A stretch of 64,000 nucleotides of DNA from Bacteroidia bacterium. Its GTDB lineage: Bacteria > Bacteroidota > Bacteroidia > J057. Each line of letters opens with the position of its first letter. The first letter of the stretch is position 1. Location: positions 1 through 64,000 of the forward strand of contig JAUIKF010000048.1 in the NCBI GenBank assembly GCA_030430575.1. The letters are read 5' to 3'. The position numbers were made by a program, and so were the translations under genes. The notes under the pieces are model-generated. The model worked only from the letters and a program-made list of their open reading frames with translations. It ran no database searches and was not told where the DNA came from. Shown here piece by piece: positions 1-9,365 of the stretch.

Positions 1-59
1 TTTACGATGGGGATCATAACCAACTCGTTTTTGGAGAAGATTACGACTTTTTGACCTAA
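1..59 (+). CDS. Possible 3' end of a gene cut by the window start
   Basis: A frame open from base 3 reads YDGDHNQLVFGEDYDFLT and ends with TAA at 57-59. The acidic, Gly/Asp-rich tail looks like real protein sequence. A plus-strand gene ending here would converge on the TonB receptor that ends at 151. Only about 18 codons are visible, so neither coding status nor function can be settled; a chance open frame is the alternative. Confidence 0.3.
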   Translation, partial: YDGDHNQLVFGEDYDFLT

Positions 60-150
60 ACTGAAAAATTACTTATTTCATCTAATGTACTTTATCTCTT
101 GTAGATAGTTATGCAAGAGTCGAGTTAATAATTCCGGATGCTTCCTTTCC

Positions 151-2949
151 CTAAAACCTGATATTCCAGAAAATATTGGGGCTAAAGCCTAGGTCATAGA
201 TATCAGTTGAGGAGATCGAGGGGTCTTGAAAAGTATACTTAGGATCTTTGAGAAAATACCGGCGGGTCTTCACATTGGTGCGGTGATAGGCATTGTAAAT
301 GGAAAAGCCCAGTTCTCCCGTGATATTCTTGCCCATTTGAAATCCATAGGTAGCTGAAAGGTCCAATCTGTGATAGGCAGGCAATCGCTGGGCGTTCCTT
401 TCCCCTAAAAATAGCCCGACCCCTTCGCGTCCGTCAGGGTACTCTATCTCCCAGGTATCCTGAGCTTCAGTATAGGGCTTTCCAGAGGCGTATATCCAGG
501 TCACTGCCAAGTCCCATTTACCTAAACTCCAGGAATTTACCCACTTTAATTCATGTCGCTGGTCCTGCAAGGAAGGATAAAAACTTCCCAAATTAATGTC
601 TAGGAATCGCTCTCTAACAGTACTTAAAGAGTAACTGATCCAGCCTGTATAAACTCCTATCTTTTTTTGTACCAAAACATCTGCTCCCATGACTACCGAG
701 CTCCCTCCAGACAGAAGGTCGTCATTCCCCCCTTCTTCTGTCTCCAGAGGAGCGATACCAAAACTATAGGTGATAAGGCCACTGGTGACCTTGTGGTAAG
801 CTTCTACATTGACCGTGAAAGACGGCCGTTCAAAAGAAGTGCCTATAAGAAAGTGGTTAGCCAATTGTACGGGGATATTTCTTCCATTTGCCAATGCCCA
901 AAACTCCTCCCCTAACCCAAGTCCATTATTTATTTTGACCCGATTAAGAAATTGGTGATAGACACCCCATGCCCCTTTAATGCTAAGAGAAGAACTGGCC
1001 TTATAATTCATAGAAATCCGGGGTTCAAAATACCATTTGTCCAGCACATCATAATAGGATGATCGCATGCCCAAGGACAGGGAAACATTGGGTTCTGGGA
1101 TAAAATTATGCTGCGCATATGCTGCCAACGTAGCTCCATATCTGTGGCTATTCAGCTCCAGGCTATCATTCTCCAGCGAGAATGACAGGTCCTGTTCAGA
1201 AACTGCCGTTCCAAACTCTAACTGATTGTGATCATCGATCGTCCATCGATAGTCTGAGCGCAAGCTGAAGTCACGAATGGTATTGACCTGGTCAATAAAG
1301 GTAGAAAAACCGCTACTATCATCTACCCCTAAAAACCCATATTGGTATTTACTTCCATAGCTAGAGTAGGCTAGCTGTGTTTTACTATAAAACTGATCGT
1401 CCCATTGACGTGCCCACGTCAGGCTTTGCCCATAATTGGTAAGTCTCAATGCATCTATGGTTTGGATCTTAAGCCCACGAATAGGTTCATCATCATATTC
1501 ATAGCTCAGAAAATCACGCCCGCCATAAGCCGTAAAACTCAAGATATCCCTATCTCCCAAATGATAGGAGAGTTTTGCATTGAGGTCATGGTATTGAAAG
1601 GAAGTAGTAGCTTCGCTCCGCAATACATCACGATTACCAGAGAGGTAATTGAGCTGTGTGCTCAGGTCATAAAAAGCCAAATTATGCGATTGGTTGATCC
1701 TGTCATCACCTATGCTTTCCTCATCTAGGGTGAGTTTTTGATTAGAAGAATAAAATCCTGAAGTCGTGTTGACCCCTTGATTGGCCAAATTGGGATTTTG
1801 ATTCAAAAAGTCAAGCGGAGAAGTAATGGTATGCAACAAACTATTGTAAACAGGGCTTTCTAAAATGTCAGAATAAGAACGACGCCCAGCCACAATCAAG
1901 GAGGCTTTTTTATTAAATAAGGGAACTTCAAAGAATAGATTTGTATTAAAGAGATTGACTCCTACCCCCGCATGTGTCTGGTCTGTTCGTCCTGTCTTTC
2001 CTTTGATATCGACAATACTCGACACGCGCCCTCCATATTTAGCCCCAAATCCACCACGATGAATCGTGATATCTTGTATCGCTTCGGGATTAAAGGCGCT
2101 AAAAAAGCCAAAAAAATGGTCGATGCGAAAGGCCGTGATTCCATCGAATAATACGAGGTTTTGATCAGGCGTGCCACCACGGACGTGTAGTCCAGAACCT
2201 GAAATCCCTGTTCCCCCTACGCCCGGCAACAAGGTGATGGCCCGGAATGCATCAGGCTCCCCCAATCCTGAAAGGCGCGACACTTTTCGTGGATTGATTT
2301 TCAATTGCCCCGTAGCATCTGCTACCTTGACAAACTTGTCTGTTCCGTGGGAAATCACGACTTCATCCAATTTTCTTGTTCCCTGATCCAAGCTGATGGT
2401 CAGAACTCCCTGGGTGATATGCGGTTTTATGATGAGTGAAAAGGATTCATACCCAACATAGGATATTTTTAACTCGTAGGTTCCTGCCGGTAATGTGGGA
2501 AAATGAATATAGCCTTCCTTATCACCATTCATCCCTGCCTTGAGGGCAGGGATAATCGCCTGTGCATAGGGCAGCGCTTCGCCACTTGTTTTATCTACCA
2601 CCCTTGCAGTGAACTTAAAGGTCTTAGGAACCGCTTCAACCGCTGGCAGGATCAGAATATCCTTTTCTCCGATTACCTCATATGTCAACCCTGTCCCTTG
2701 AAATAAGCGTTCCAAAGCATCCTCAAGCGACTTTTTTTCAAAATCAACGGTTACCACCTTGCTTTTGAGCAAGTCAGGATCATAAGAAAAGTACAGGGAA
2801 TGGGTCTCTTGGAGGGTATTGAGTACTTGGATTAGCGGGGTCTGTTCAAAATGGGCGGACATGAAAAAATTGCTTGGCGATTGAGTCAATCCCAACTGCC
2901 AAATCATTCCACACAAAATGATAAGAATCCAAGTCCTAAGCGATGCCAT
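151..2949 (-). CDS. TonB-dependent receptor with STN signalling domain
   Basis: Outer-membrane active transporter of 932 residues. A signal peptide (MASLRTWILIILCGMIW) is followed by an STN secretin/TonB domain at about 30-105, a CarboxypepD-regulatory-like beta-sandwich at about 112-190, and a plug at about 213-320 with the usual VRGGTPDQNLVLFDG and YGGRVSSIVDIK motifs. The rest is a 22-strand-type barrel ending in an aromatic residue (NIRF). The ATG directly follows the stop codon of the fecR-like gene, so the two are co-transcribed. Family knowledge: STN receptors pass ligand occupancy to a FecR anti-sigma factor. This fits the ECF sigma/FecR pair just upstream. No SusD-like lipoprotein is adjacent, so the substrate (iron chelate, glycan or other) is unknown. 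The partial receptor at 62282-64000 has the same plug/barrel style. Confidence 0.93.
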   Translation of the reverse strand: MASLRTWILIILCGMIWQLGLTQSPSNFFMSAHFEQTPLIQVLNTLQETHSLYFSYDPDLLKSKVVTVDFEKKSLEDALERLFQGTGLTYEVIGEKDILILPAVEAVPKTFKFTARVVDKTSGEALPYAQAIIPALKAGMNGDKEGYIHFPTLPAGTYELKISYVGYESFSLIIKPHITQGVLTISLDQGTRKLDEVVISHGTDKFVKVADATGQLKINPRKVSRLSGLGEPDAFRAITLLPGVGGTGISGSGLHVRGGTPDQNLVLFDGITAFRIDHFFGFFSAFNPEAIQDITIHRGGFGAKYGGRVSSIVDIKGKTGRTDQTHAGVGVNLFNTNLFFEVPLFNKKASLIVAGRRSYSDILESPVYNSLLHTITSPLDFLNQNPNLANQGVNTTSGFYSSNQKLTLDEESIGDDRINQSHNLAFYDLSTQLNYLSGNRDVLRSEATTSFQYHDLNAKLSYHLGDRDILSFTAYGGRDFLSYEYDDEPIRGLKIQTIDALRLTNYGQSLTWARQWDDQFYSKTQLAYSSYGSKYQYGFLGVDDSSGFSTFIDQVNTIRDFSLRSDYRWTIDDHNQLEFGTAVSEQDLSFSLENDSLELNSHRYGATLAAYAQHNFIPEPNVSLSLGMRSSYYDVLDKWYFEPRISMNYKASSSLSIKGAWGVYHQFLNRVKINNGLGLGEEFWALANGRNIPVQLANHFLIGTSFERPSFTVNVEAYHKVTSGLITYSFGIAPLETEEGGNDDLLSGGSSVVMGADVLVQKKIGVYTGWISYSLSTVRERFLDINLGSFYPSLQDQRHELKWVNSWSLGKWDLAVTWIYASGKPYTEAQDTWEIEYPDGREGVGLFLGERNAQRLPAYHRLDLSATYGFQMGKNITGELGFSIYNAYHRTNVKTRRYFLKDPKYTFQDPSISSTDIYDLGFSPNIFWNIRF

Positions 2950-3888
2950 TTATCTTGCCATTGCAGTGTCCCTCAGGCTAATGTGAGTTTCGTCAATGAC
3001 TTTGTAGATAATCCCCATTGGAGAAAAGACGCGATGCAAAGTAACAGATAATGAATCTTCTTTTAAGATACGTCCACTGTAAATGCGAGTGTCTATGGTA
3101 GGGCCATCTACTTCCACATTGTATTGCCGTTCTATTACTGCAATTACATGATTTAATGGCGTATTATCAAAGTAAAATTCACCTTTTTGCCAACCGATTG
3201 TCTGTGGGGGATTGAAGGGAAAAACTTCCCCCAAAACCCCTGAATTCAGATGGGCTGCTTGGCCTGCCTCCAAGGCCTTTTCTTTCCCCTCTAAGGTCCT
3301 TACAGACACTTTCCCACTGAAACAAGCGACCTCCAGTCTTCCTTCTCTGGCGAGGACATTGAAGCTTGTTCCTAGTACAGCAACCGTGCCCCATTGGGTA
3401 TGGACTAGAAAGCTGCTTCCTTTTTCTACCTCAAAATAGGCTTCTCCTCGAAGGTTCAAGTTTCTCGATTCTGGCCAGTCTCTTTCAAAGTAGCTGATAG
3501 ACGATTCGGCATTTAGTTGCACTTCGGAATTGTCAGGGAGGGTTTGGGAAATCAATTCTCCCCGGCCAGCATCGATGACCGTAGGGGTCTGATACCACCC
3601 TACGAAGTAGACTGCCACAAGCAGGATGAGTACCGCAGCTACAGCCGTAGGCTTCCAATAGCGGAGTGCCAAGACTCGGGAAGGAGAATTGGTAGCAACC
3701 TCTTTGGCAGCTAATTTGGCAGCAAATGCTTGCCAAGCTTCTTCATGCAACTGATTGCTAGGTACTTGCAGATGTGCAGCAAATGAGAGGATTTTTTTCA
3801 AATCCTCATGGCCTTCAACCTCTTGTTCAGAGATCTCACCATTTATCCATTTGTTTAGGCCATCTTTATGTGGCAGTTGATCCTGCAT
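2950..3888 (-). CDS. FecR-family anti-sigma factor
   Basis: Inner-membrane anti-sigma regulator of 312 residues. The short N-terminal cytoplasmic part would hold the ECF sigma factor. One membrane helix lies at about 88-108 (AVAAVLILLVAVYFVGW). The periplasmic FecR domain follows (ISQTLPDNSEVQLNAESSI, GEAYFEVEKG, VLGTSFNV), then a C-terminal DUF4974-like end (FYFDNTPLNHVIAVIERQYNV). It sits between the sigma gene (60 bp upstream) and the STN receptor (0 bp downstream), the standard order for this signalling unit. Start ATG at 3888. Family role: it binds and inactivates, or conditions, the sigma factor until the receptor's STN domain signals. The exact ligand cannot be read from sequence. Confidence 0.93.
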   Translation of the reverse strand: MQDQLPHKDGLNKWINGEISEQEVEGHEDLKKILSFAAHLQVPSNQLHEEAWQAFAAKLAAKEVATNSPSRVLALRYWKPTAVAAVLILLVAVYFVGWYQTPTVIDAGRGELISQTLPDNSEVQLNAESSISYFERDWPESRNLNLRGEAYFEVEKGSSFLVHTQWGTVAVLGTSFNVLAREGRLEVACFSGKVSVRTLEGKEKALEAGQAAHLNSGVLGEVFPFNPPQTIGWQKGEFYFDNTPLNHVIAVIERQYNVEVDGPTIDTRIYSGRILKEDSLSVTLHRVFSPMGIIYKVIDETHISLRDTAMAR

Positions 3889-3948
3889 AAGCGAATCGCC
3901 ATTTTTTAAGGTAGAACAACCTAAAAAGGAATTACCCTACCTTGTGGT

Positions 3949-4464
3949 TTATATTCTTTCTGAAATAGGTCTCAATTCATTTAGTGCTTTGTGCATCCGT
4001 TTTTCTACAGCTTTCACACTGATTCCCAACCGAGCTCCGATTTCTCGATAGGTCAATTTGTCAATCCGGTTCATTAAAAATACCTCTCGATTCTTCTCGG
4101 GAAGGTTAGAAATAGCTTCTTCAAGGCGGCGTTTAAACTCTTCTTCCTCCATCAAATATTGAGGGGTCTGGTTGGAAGAAGTCTGGGTGGGTTGTGTATG
4201 AAATTTGAGGACCACCTTTTGATGTTTGACCTCATTGAGAAATAAATTGGTAGCAATCGTGAATAAATAGCTTTTGACCTTGGCTTTTTGGATCGTGCTT
4301 CGCTTTTCCCACAAGATCATGAACACTTCCTGAGCAAGGTCTTCAGCCTGCTGGGCATCTCCAGCTTTGTAGAATAAATAATTTCTAACAGCCTCATAAT
4401 GAGCATCATACAACTTTTTGAATGTTGCCAAATCCGCTCCTTTATTCCGCTTGCTAAATTTCAT
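3949..4464 (-). CDS. ECF RNA polymerase sigma-70 factor
   Basis: Sigma factor of 171 residues with only regions 2 and 4. Region 2 lies at about 12-80 (YLFYKAGDAQQAEDLAQEVF, then the DNA-contacting KVKSYLFTIATNLFLNE). A variable linker follows, then sigma-4 at about 110-165 (ISNLPEKNREVFLMNRIDKL, YREIGARLGISVKAVEKRMH). It is first in the sigma/FecR/TonB-receptor unit and would direct RNA polymerase to this operon and possibly others when released by the FecR protein. Start ATG at 4464. I see no standard TTTG/TAnnTTTG promoter in the 184 bp upstream, which is compatible with autoregulation by an ECF-type promoter but does not prove it. Confidence 0.95.
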   Translation of the reverse strand: MKFSKRNKGADLATFKKLYDAHYEAVRNYLFYKAGDAQQAEDLAQEVFMILWEKRSTIQKAKVKSYLFTIATNLFLNEVKHQKVVLKFHTQPTQTSSNQTPQYLMEEEEFKRRLEEAISNLPEKNREVFLMNRIDKLTYREIGARLGISVKAVEKRMHKALNELRPISERI

Positions 4465-4597
4465 TAGTTATTGATTCGCAATTATTAATCCACTTTTTTC
4501 TGATTAGCGGTAGGGTGAATAGCGCTTTTGTTGTAAAACTAACATAAAAGGCTTTTGCGGCTAATCTTAAGCTTTTGATTTTTCTATGTGTTTTCAC

Positions 4598-4636
4598 AGC
4601 TACAGCATGAAGAAATCCGGCCTCAATGCTGTAGCT
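4598..4636. terminator. Hairpin downstream of the PD40/VWA gene
   Basis: Perfect 11-bp arms AGCTACAGCAT (4598-4608) and ATGCTGTAGCT (4626-4636). A T-run follows on the plus strand only. The gene that would use it (ending 4649) is on the minus strand, where the run is an A-tract before the stem. It is therefore a hairpin at the right place but not a canonical minus-strand intrinsic terminator. It could stabilise the 3' end or act in the other direction. Confidence 0.5.
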
Positions 4637-4648
4637 TTTTTTATTTCC

Positions 4649-6673
4649 CTATTTCCGTACTGCTTTTGCCTCTCTTAATAACGCTGCATTTACATTGTCT
4701 GGCGAAATATTGGCATGATTGCCTTTTCCCAAGTTTGCCAACTCCTCAAACAATTCAGCTTTTCTATCACTCATTTTCCCAAAAGAAAAAATACTCAGAT
4801 TGACATTTTGAGTGTTATTTTTTTCGGCCAGCCCATAGAGGTCTGTTATATCAAAATGCCCATCAGTAGCCAAGATAATTCTATTATTCCCACCCCGAAT
4901 AAAGTGATTTTCTGCCACCTTATAGGCTTTTTTCAAGGCTGACTTGCTACGAGTAGCCCCACTACTTCCCAGGTGGTCTATGGCATAATTGATCGTAGTT
5001 TGCTGAGCAGCAGAGACCCCATCTAAGATCACAGCGGCATTATCGGAATAGGTTACCACAGAAATTCGGTCTACCGCTCTCAAATGAGTCACCAGTTTTT
5101 TGATGGCTTCTTTGAGTAGGGGAAGCTTATCCGATTCTCCCATAGAGGCGGAGACATCTAACAGCAAGATCAGGTTGTTTTCAGCAATTCCATCAAACGA
5201 ATACGGGTCTTCCGCTATTTTCACTTCTACTTCTTCTACCTTGGCCTCAGCAGGGTCACTGGAGACCTCCGGTTTAATCTCTACAGGATCTGGCTTAGCC
5301 ATCTGATCCACTTCCGCAATCGGTGGCTTATGGACTACTGGTTTCTCAGGTTGTTTTTCCACCTCCTCCGGCTGGGGCTGGCGCACGGGAATATTGGTCT
5401 TCTCCTGAGCAGGCTTACTCGGCACCTCCACAATAGGAGGAGAGAGCGGGACTTCCTTGGGTTTTCCCAAGTAAAAATTGGATTCGAAGGATTGTTGGGA
5501 TCCCGTTTCGGTGACCCTTATTCTACGCTTTTTGCTAGGGTAGCCATCTGACACTATTACTTGGTCATACAAAGCATTTTTATTGGGTAGGCTTGTCACG
5601 TACTTCCCACTGTTATCTGTAGGGATGCGCTTGACAATGCGTTTGGTCCGAGCATCCATCAGGATGACAGTAGACTTCACGCCTATACGCGTCAGGCTGT
5701 CGCGGATATGGCCTTTGAGGCTCACCTCAAAAGAAGGTTTCATGCGCGGGTCGGCATTTGTCAAATCTGCGAAATGAATATCACCATTTCGAATAAAGTA
5801 GCCTTCACTGCCATCCCCCGTCAGGATGAAGCCATAGTCATCTGCCGCCGTGTTAAACGGCTTGCCCAGGTTGATCACTTCTCCAAAGGTACCATCTGCA
5901 TTGATGGTGGTTTTGAAAATGTCTAACCCGCCATAGCCCCCATACCCATCAGAAGCAAAGTATAAGGTACGTCCATCTGCCGCGATAAATGCCGACCGTT
6001 CATTGCCAGCGGTGCTGATCCCCAATCGTTTACAATATGACCATCCATGCGGGCCTTTTTCGCTCATGTATAAATCCATATTGGCTCGATAATCATAACC
6101 GCACGCCACAATAAACCGCTGGCCATCTGGCGATATGGCCATCCCGTCAGTCGCATCAAAGGACGTTTTAAAGAATTCTGTGATTCCTCCGCCGAGGCCT
6201 TTACTTTCTCCCCACTTCCCTCCTTGAAAGTCGGCCTGGAAATAAGGGCCTCCTTCAAATAGCCAATCGGGATAGCGCCAACTCTGGTAATATACCCTGC
6301 GGCCATTGGGAGATATATTGGGTTCATCTTCTCCAAATTCTGTATTGACACCGTAGGACAAGCACTTAGGCCGCTGCCATTTGCCACTGACTTTCTCAGT
6401 AAACCAGATATCCCCATCGTAGACTGAATCAGCGCCCCATGCCATATAAGTTCGCGACCAATGCTGTCCACCTCTCAAAGACATATAGTACAGATACTTT
6501 CCGTCTGGCGTGATCGAAAGGTTGGTCTCTCGATAGGGAGAATTAAGGAGTCCTAACTTAGTAACTCGGATCTGGTCACGATGATCTAGCAAAAGAGCCT
6601 TCCTCTGGCCGAATAGGCCATTTAGGCTCAGCCCAACCAATAATACCATCCAAAATAGGTGCTTGAATTTCAT
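4649..6673 (-). CDS. PD40 propeller / VWA domain periplasmic protein (PorE-like layout)
   Basis: Exported protein of about 674 residues. The ATG at 6673 is preferred over a GTG nine bases upstream because it starts a clean signal peptide (MKFKHLFWMVLLVGLSL). Residues about 45-310 carry WD40-like PD40 repeats (LSITPDGKYLYYMSLRGG, EPNISPNGRRVYYQSW, AFIAADGRTLYFASDGYGG). At about 325-410 is a carboxypeptidase-regulatory-like domain, followed by a proline/glutamate-rich linker at about 415-490. The C-terminal VWA domain has a MIDAS site: DVSAS, a threonine in GSSGATRS, and ATDGHFD. Known T9SS-associated PorE proteins have PD40, CRD and then OmpA; here VWA takes the place of OmpA. The role is inferred as cell-envelope adhesion or metal-dependent protein binding. 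It stands alone, divergent from prc. Confidence 0.85.
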   Translation of the reverse strand: MKFKHLFWMVLLVGLSLNGLFGQRKALLLDHRDQIRVTKLGLLNSPYRETNLSITPDGKYLYYMSLRGGQHWSRTYMAWGADSVYDGDIWFTEKVSGKWQRPKCLSYGVNTEFGEDEPNISPNGRRVYYQSWRYPDWLFEGGPYFQADFQGGKWGESKGLGGGITEFFKTSFDATDGMAISPDGQRFIVACGYDYRANMDLYMSEKGPHGWSYCKRLGISTAGNERSAFIAADGRTLYFASDGYGGYGGLDIFKTTINADGTFGEVINLGKPFNTAADDYGFILTGDGSEGYFIRNGDIHFADLTNADPRMKPSFEVSLKGHIRDSLTRIGVKSTVILMDARTKRIVKRIPTDNSGKYVTSLPNKNALYDQVIVSDGYPSKKRRIRVTETGSQQSFESNFYLGKPKEVPLSPPIVEVPSKPAQEKTNIPVRQPQPEEVEKQPEKPVVHKPPIAEVDQMAKPDPVEIKPEVSSDPAEAKVEEVEVKIAEDPYSFDGIAENNLILLLDVSASMGESDKLPLLKEAIKKLVTHLRAVDRISVVTYSDNAAVILDGVSAAQQTTINYAIDHLGSSGATRSKSALKKAYKVAENHFIRGGNNRIILATDGHFDITDLYGLAEKNNTQNVNLSIFSFGKMSDRKAELFEELANLGKGNHANISPDNVNAALLREAKAVRK

Positions 6674-6951
6674 ATATATCACAAGATTTAAAAGCTAATG
6701 ACTAGGTTGCTTATTAAACAACGGGTAAAAAGCCAAAGTTCCCTACACAATCATGTATTTTTTAGGGGGAATGTCCCAAAATATACTAAACATATAGTGC
6801 GTTTTTGAGTAAAAGTGGGAGAAAGTTTTAAATAATGGCAAAAAAACGGTTAGGAATTTGCTTAACTTTCGAGTACTTTAATTGACTTTTCAATGGCTAC
6901 GGGCTCGAAAAGTGTTCCCTAGTCCCCCATCACAGAATTTAACAACAATCC

Positions 6952-9051
6952 ATGAAGTCTAAGATCTTCTTAACAGTAAGTACCCTTGTCGCCCTCTTGG
7001 TATTTGGCTCCTGGACCTTTAAGGTCATAGAAGAAAAAGAAAGCCTTGTCATCAAACTCATGCTGCAAGGCCTCAATCGAAGCCACTATAAGACCGTCTC
7101 CATCGATGACGACTTTTCCCAAAAAGCATTTGATCTGTATTTGGAACGATTAGACGGGAATAAGCGATTTTTGCTTCAGGAAGATATTGCCCAACTAACT
7201 GGTTATAGAGATAAGTTGGATAATGAAGCCCAGGAAGGCACCTACCAGGCCTTTGAGCTTTCAGCGGACCTGTTGGAGATGCGGATCAAGGAAGCCCAGA
7301 AGTATTTTGAAAAAGTGATCGATAAGCCGTTTGATTTTACCAAAGATGAATCCGTAGAACTCGATCCAGAAAAAATGGCCTTTGCCGCCAATAAAAAAGA
7401 TCTGGCTGATCGCTGGCGAAAAATTGTTAAATACCAAACCCTTTTGCGGCTCAATACTTTGCTCAAGGATCAAGAAAAGGCGCAGACCAGTGAGGCAACA
7501 GTAGAGGAGGCCAAGTCAATGGAAGAACTTGAGGTGCAAGCACGCGAGCGTGTGAAAAAAACCTTTAGCGACTATTTTATCCGTCTGGGAAAAATAAGCC
7601 GTAAAGACCGCCGCACTACCTATATCAATTCCATTGCAAATGTATTTGATCCCCATACCACCTACTTCCCCCCAAAGGACAAAGAAGAGTTTGATATTGA
7701 CATGTCAGGCCAATTGGAAGGAATAGGTGCCCAATTGCAGGAACAAACAGATGGCAATATCAAAGTCACCCGAATCATCCCAGGTGGGCCTGCTTCTAGA
7801 GATGGAACATTGAAAGAAGAAGACCTGATTCTCAAAGTCGCCCAAGGAGATGAAGAGCCCGTCTCAATCGTCGACATGCGCATCAGCGATGCTGTTCGCT
7901 TGATTCGCGGCAAAAAAGGCACCCAGGTAAACCTTACAATCCAAAAGCCTGACGGCTCTACTCAAGTGCTGCCCCTCACCCGAGACATCGTTGAGATAGC
8001 AGCTACTTACGCCAAATCCCTGACGGTTCAAGATGAAAACAGTCCAAAGAAATTTGGCTATATCCACCTGCCTCGCTTTTACTTTAACCTGAATGATGCC
8101 AATGGTCGCAGTTGTTCCAAAGACGTCGCAAAGGAAATCGAAAAGCTACAAGCAGAAAATGTACGAGGCATCATCCTTGACCTTCGCAACAATGGAGGCG
8201 GGTCATTAAATGATGTGGTAAAAATGGCCGGATTGTTTATTGAAGAAGGCCCTATCGTACAAGTAAAAAGCCGAAGTGGTGAGCCGTATATCTATCGCGA
8301 CCAGGACCCAAGCATCCAATATGGTGGCCCATTGGTGATCCTCGTCAATTCTTTCAGTGCATCTGCTTCTGAAATCATGGCAGCAGCCATGCAAGACTAT
8401 AAACGTGCCGTCATCATCGGTAGCCCCTCTACGTATGGCAAGGGCAGCGTACAGCGCTTCCTGGACCTGGATCGCTTCATCCCGCAACGCCGTGACCTCA
8501 TGCCACTAGGCGCCGTGAAACTCACTACCCAAAAATACTACCGCATCAATGGCGGAGCCACACAACTCAAAGGCGTGGTGCCTGACATCATCGTTCCTGA
8601 TACCTATAGCTACTTGGATATGGGTGAGAAAGACAATGATTATAGCATGGCTTGGGACGAAATTGACGCTGTCAACTATAAGTCTTGGGTGAGCACAGGC
8701 GTTTTCCGCAAAAAGGCCATTAAAGAAAGTAAACAGCGGATCAGTGATAATCCTACCTTCGCATTAGTCGAAGAAAATGCACAACGCTATAAGTCCGTCA
8801 GAGAAGACAGAAACTATTCTCTCAACCTGAAAACCTATCAGCAAGAGCGCAAGGACGAGGAAACAGAAGCAAATAAATATAAAGACATTCTCAAAGAAAT
8901 CCCTCAACTAAAGGTTCTGAATCTGGCTGATGACATGCCGACAATCGAGTCCGATACCACCAAGATCAAAACCAATGAAAAATGGCTCAAGAGTATCAAA
9001 AAGGACCCTTATGTGTTTGAAGCTATTCAGGTCCTGCAAGACTTGAGATAG
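6952..9051 (+). CDS. prc: Carboxy-terminal (tail-specific) processing protease Prc
   Basis: Periplasmic S41A serine protease of 699 residues. A signal anchor (FLTVSTLVALLVFGSW) is followed by the Prc-specific N-terminal helical domain (about 35-250, with YLERLDGNKRFLL), a PDZ domain (about 255-340, GIGAQLQEQ ... IIPGGPASRDG) and the protease core. The catalytic pair is Ser471 in NSFSASASE and Lys497 in TYGKGSVQ, 26 residues apart as expected for the Ser/Lys dyad. A C-terminal DUF3340-type helical tail completes the usual length for this family. The family cleaves proteins with non-polar C-termini and turns over cell-wall enzymes and envelope proteins. The gene is monocistronic with a clear terminator 25 bp after the stop. 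Confidence 0.96.
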   Translation: MKSKIFLTVSTLVALLVFGSWTFKVIEEKESLVIKLMLQGLNRSHYKTVSIDDDFSQKAFDLYLERLDGNKRFLLQEDIAQLTGYRDKLDNEAQEGTYQAFELSADLLEMRIKEAQKYFEKVIDKPFDFTKDESVELDPEKMAFAANKKDLADRWRKIVKYQTLLRLNTLLKDQEKAQTSEATVEEAKSMEELEVQARERVKKTFSDYFIRLGKISRKDRRTTYINSIANVFDPHTTYFPPKDKEEFDIDMSGQLEGIGAQLQEQTDGNIKVTRIIPGGPASRDGTLKEEDLILKVAQGDEEPVSIVDMRISDAVRLIRGKKGTQVNLTIQKPDGSTQVLPLTRDIVEIAATYAKSLTVQDENSPKKFGYIHLPRFYFNLNDANGRSCSKDVAKEIEKLQAENVRGIILDLRNNGGGSLNDVVKMAGLFIEEGPIVQVKSRSGEPYIYRDQDPSIQYGGPLVILVNSFSASASEIMAAAMQDYKRAVIIGSPSTYGKGSVQRFLDLDRFIPQRRDLMPLGAVKLTTQKYYRINGGATQLKGVVPDIIVPDTYSYLDMGEKDNDYSMAWDEIDAVNYKSWVSTGVFRKKAIKESKQRISDNPTFALVEENAQRYKSVREDRNYSLNLKTYQQERKDEETEANKYKDILKEIPQLKVLNLADDMPTIESDTTKIKTNEKWLKSIKKDPYVFEAIQVLQDLR

Positions 9052-9075
9052 CCTTAAGCGTTATTCAAAAAAGCG

Positions 9076-9110
9076 AAACGCCTTTTCATTTGATGAAAAG
9101 GCGTTTTGTC
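9076..9110 (+). terminator. Intrinsic terminator of prc
   Basis: Perfect 14-bp stem: AAACGCCTTTTCAT (9076-9089) pairs with ATGAAAAGGCGTTT (9093-9106) across a 3-base loop, with a short T-run on the 3' side. It lies 25 bp after the prc stop. Confidence 0.88.
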
Positions 9111-9272
9111 TTGATGAAGATCAATCTCAATATGCTTGTTGATTTAGTGAAATCGGAGGTTATTTCTTCTTCAGTAATGGCTAAAAAATAGCCTTTCTAT
9201 TTAGACCTAGTCACGGATTACGCATGGGCCGACACACTAGCCGAAATCCGCGACAGCACGGAGCACTCCGTA

Positions 9273-9316
9273 ATTTTCATGTAGGGTCAGGACATGTCCT
9301 GACCCTACATGAAAAT
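9273..9316. repeat. 44-bp perfect palindrome, GTAGGGTCA core
   Basis: Bases 9273-9294 are the exact reverse complement of 9295-9316, with no loop. The core reads GTAGGGTCAGGACA and its mirror. The same GTAGGGTCA...TGACCCTAC core recurs in the 54-bp palindrome at 15931-15984. It lies in the 314-bp gap between the prc terminator and the stop of the next, convergent gene. Apart from the terminator and this palindrome I see nothing gene-like in 9052-9365. Confidence 0.9.
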
Positions 9317-9365
9317 CGCGAAATCGACAAAAAATGCTTTCATTTTTTACCCTCTTTGAGAAATC

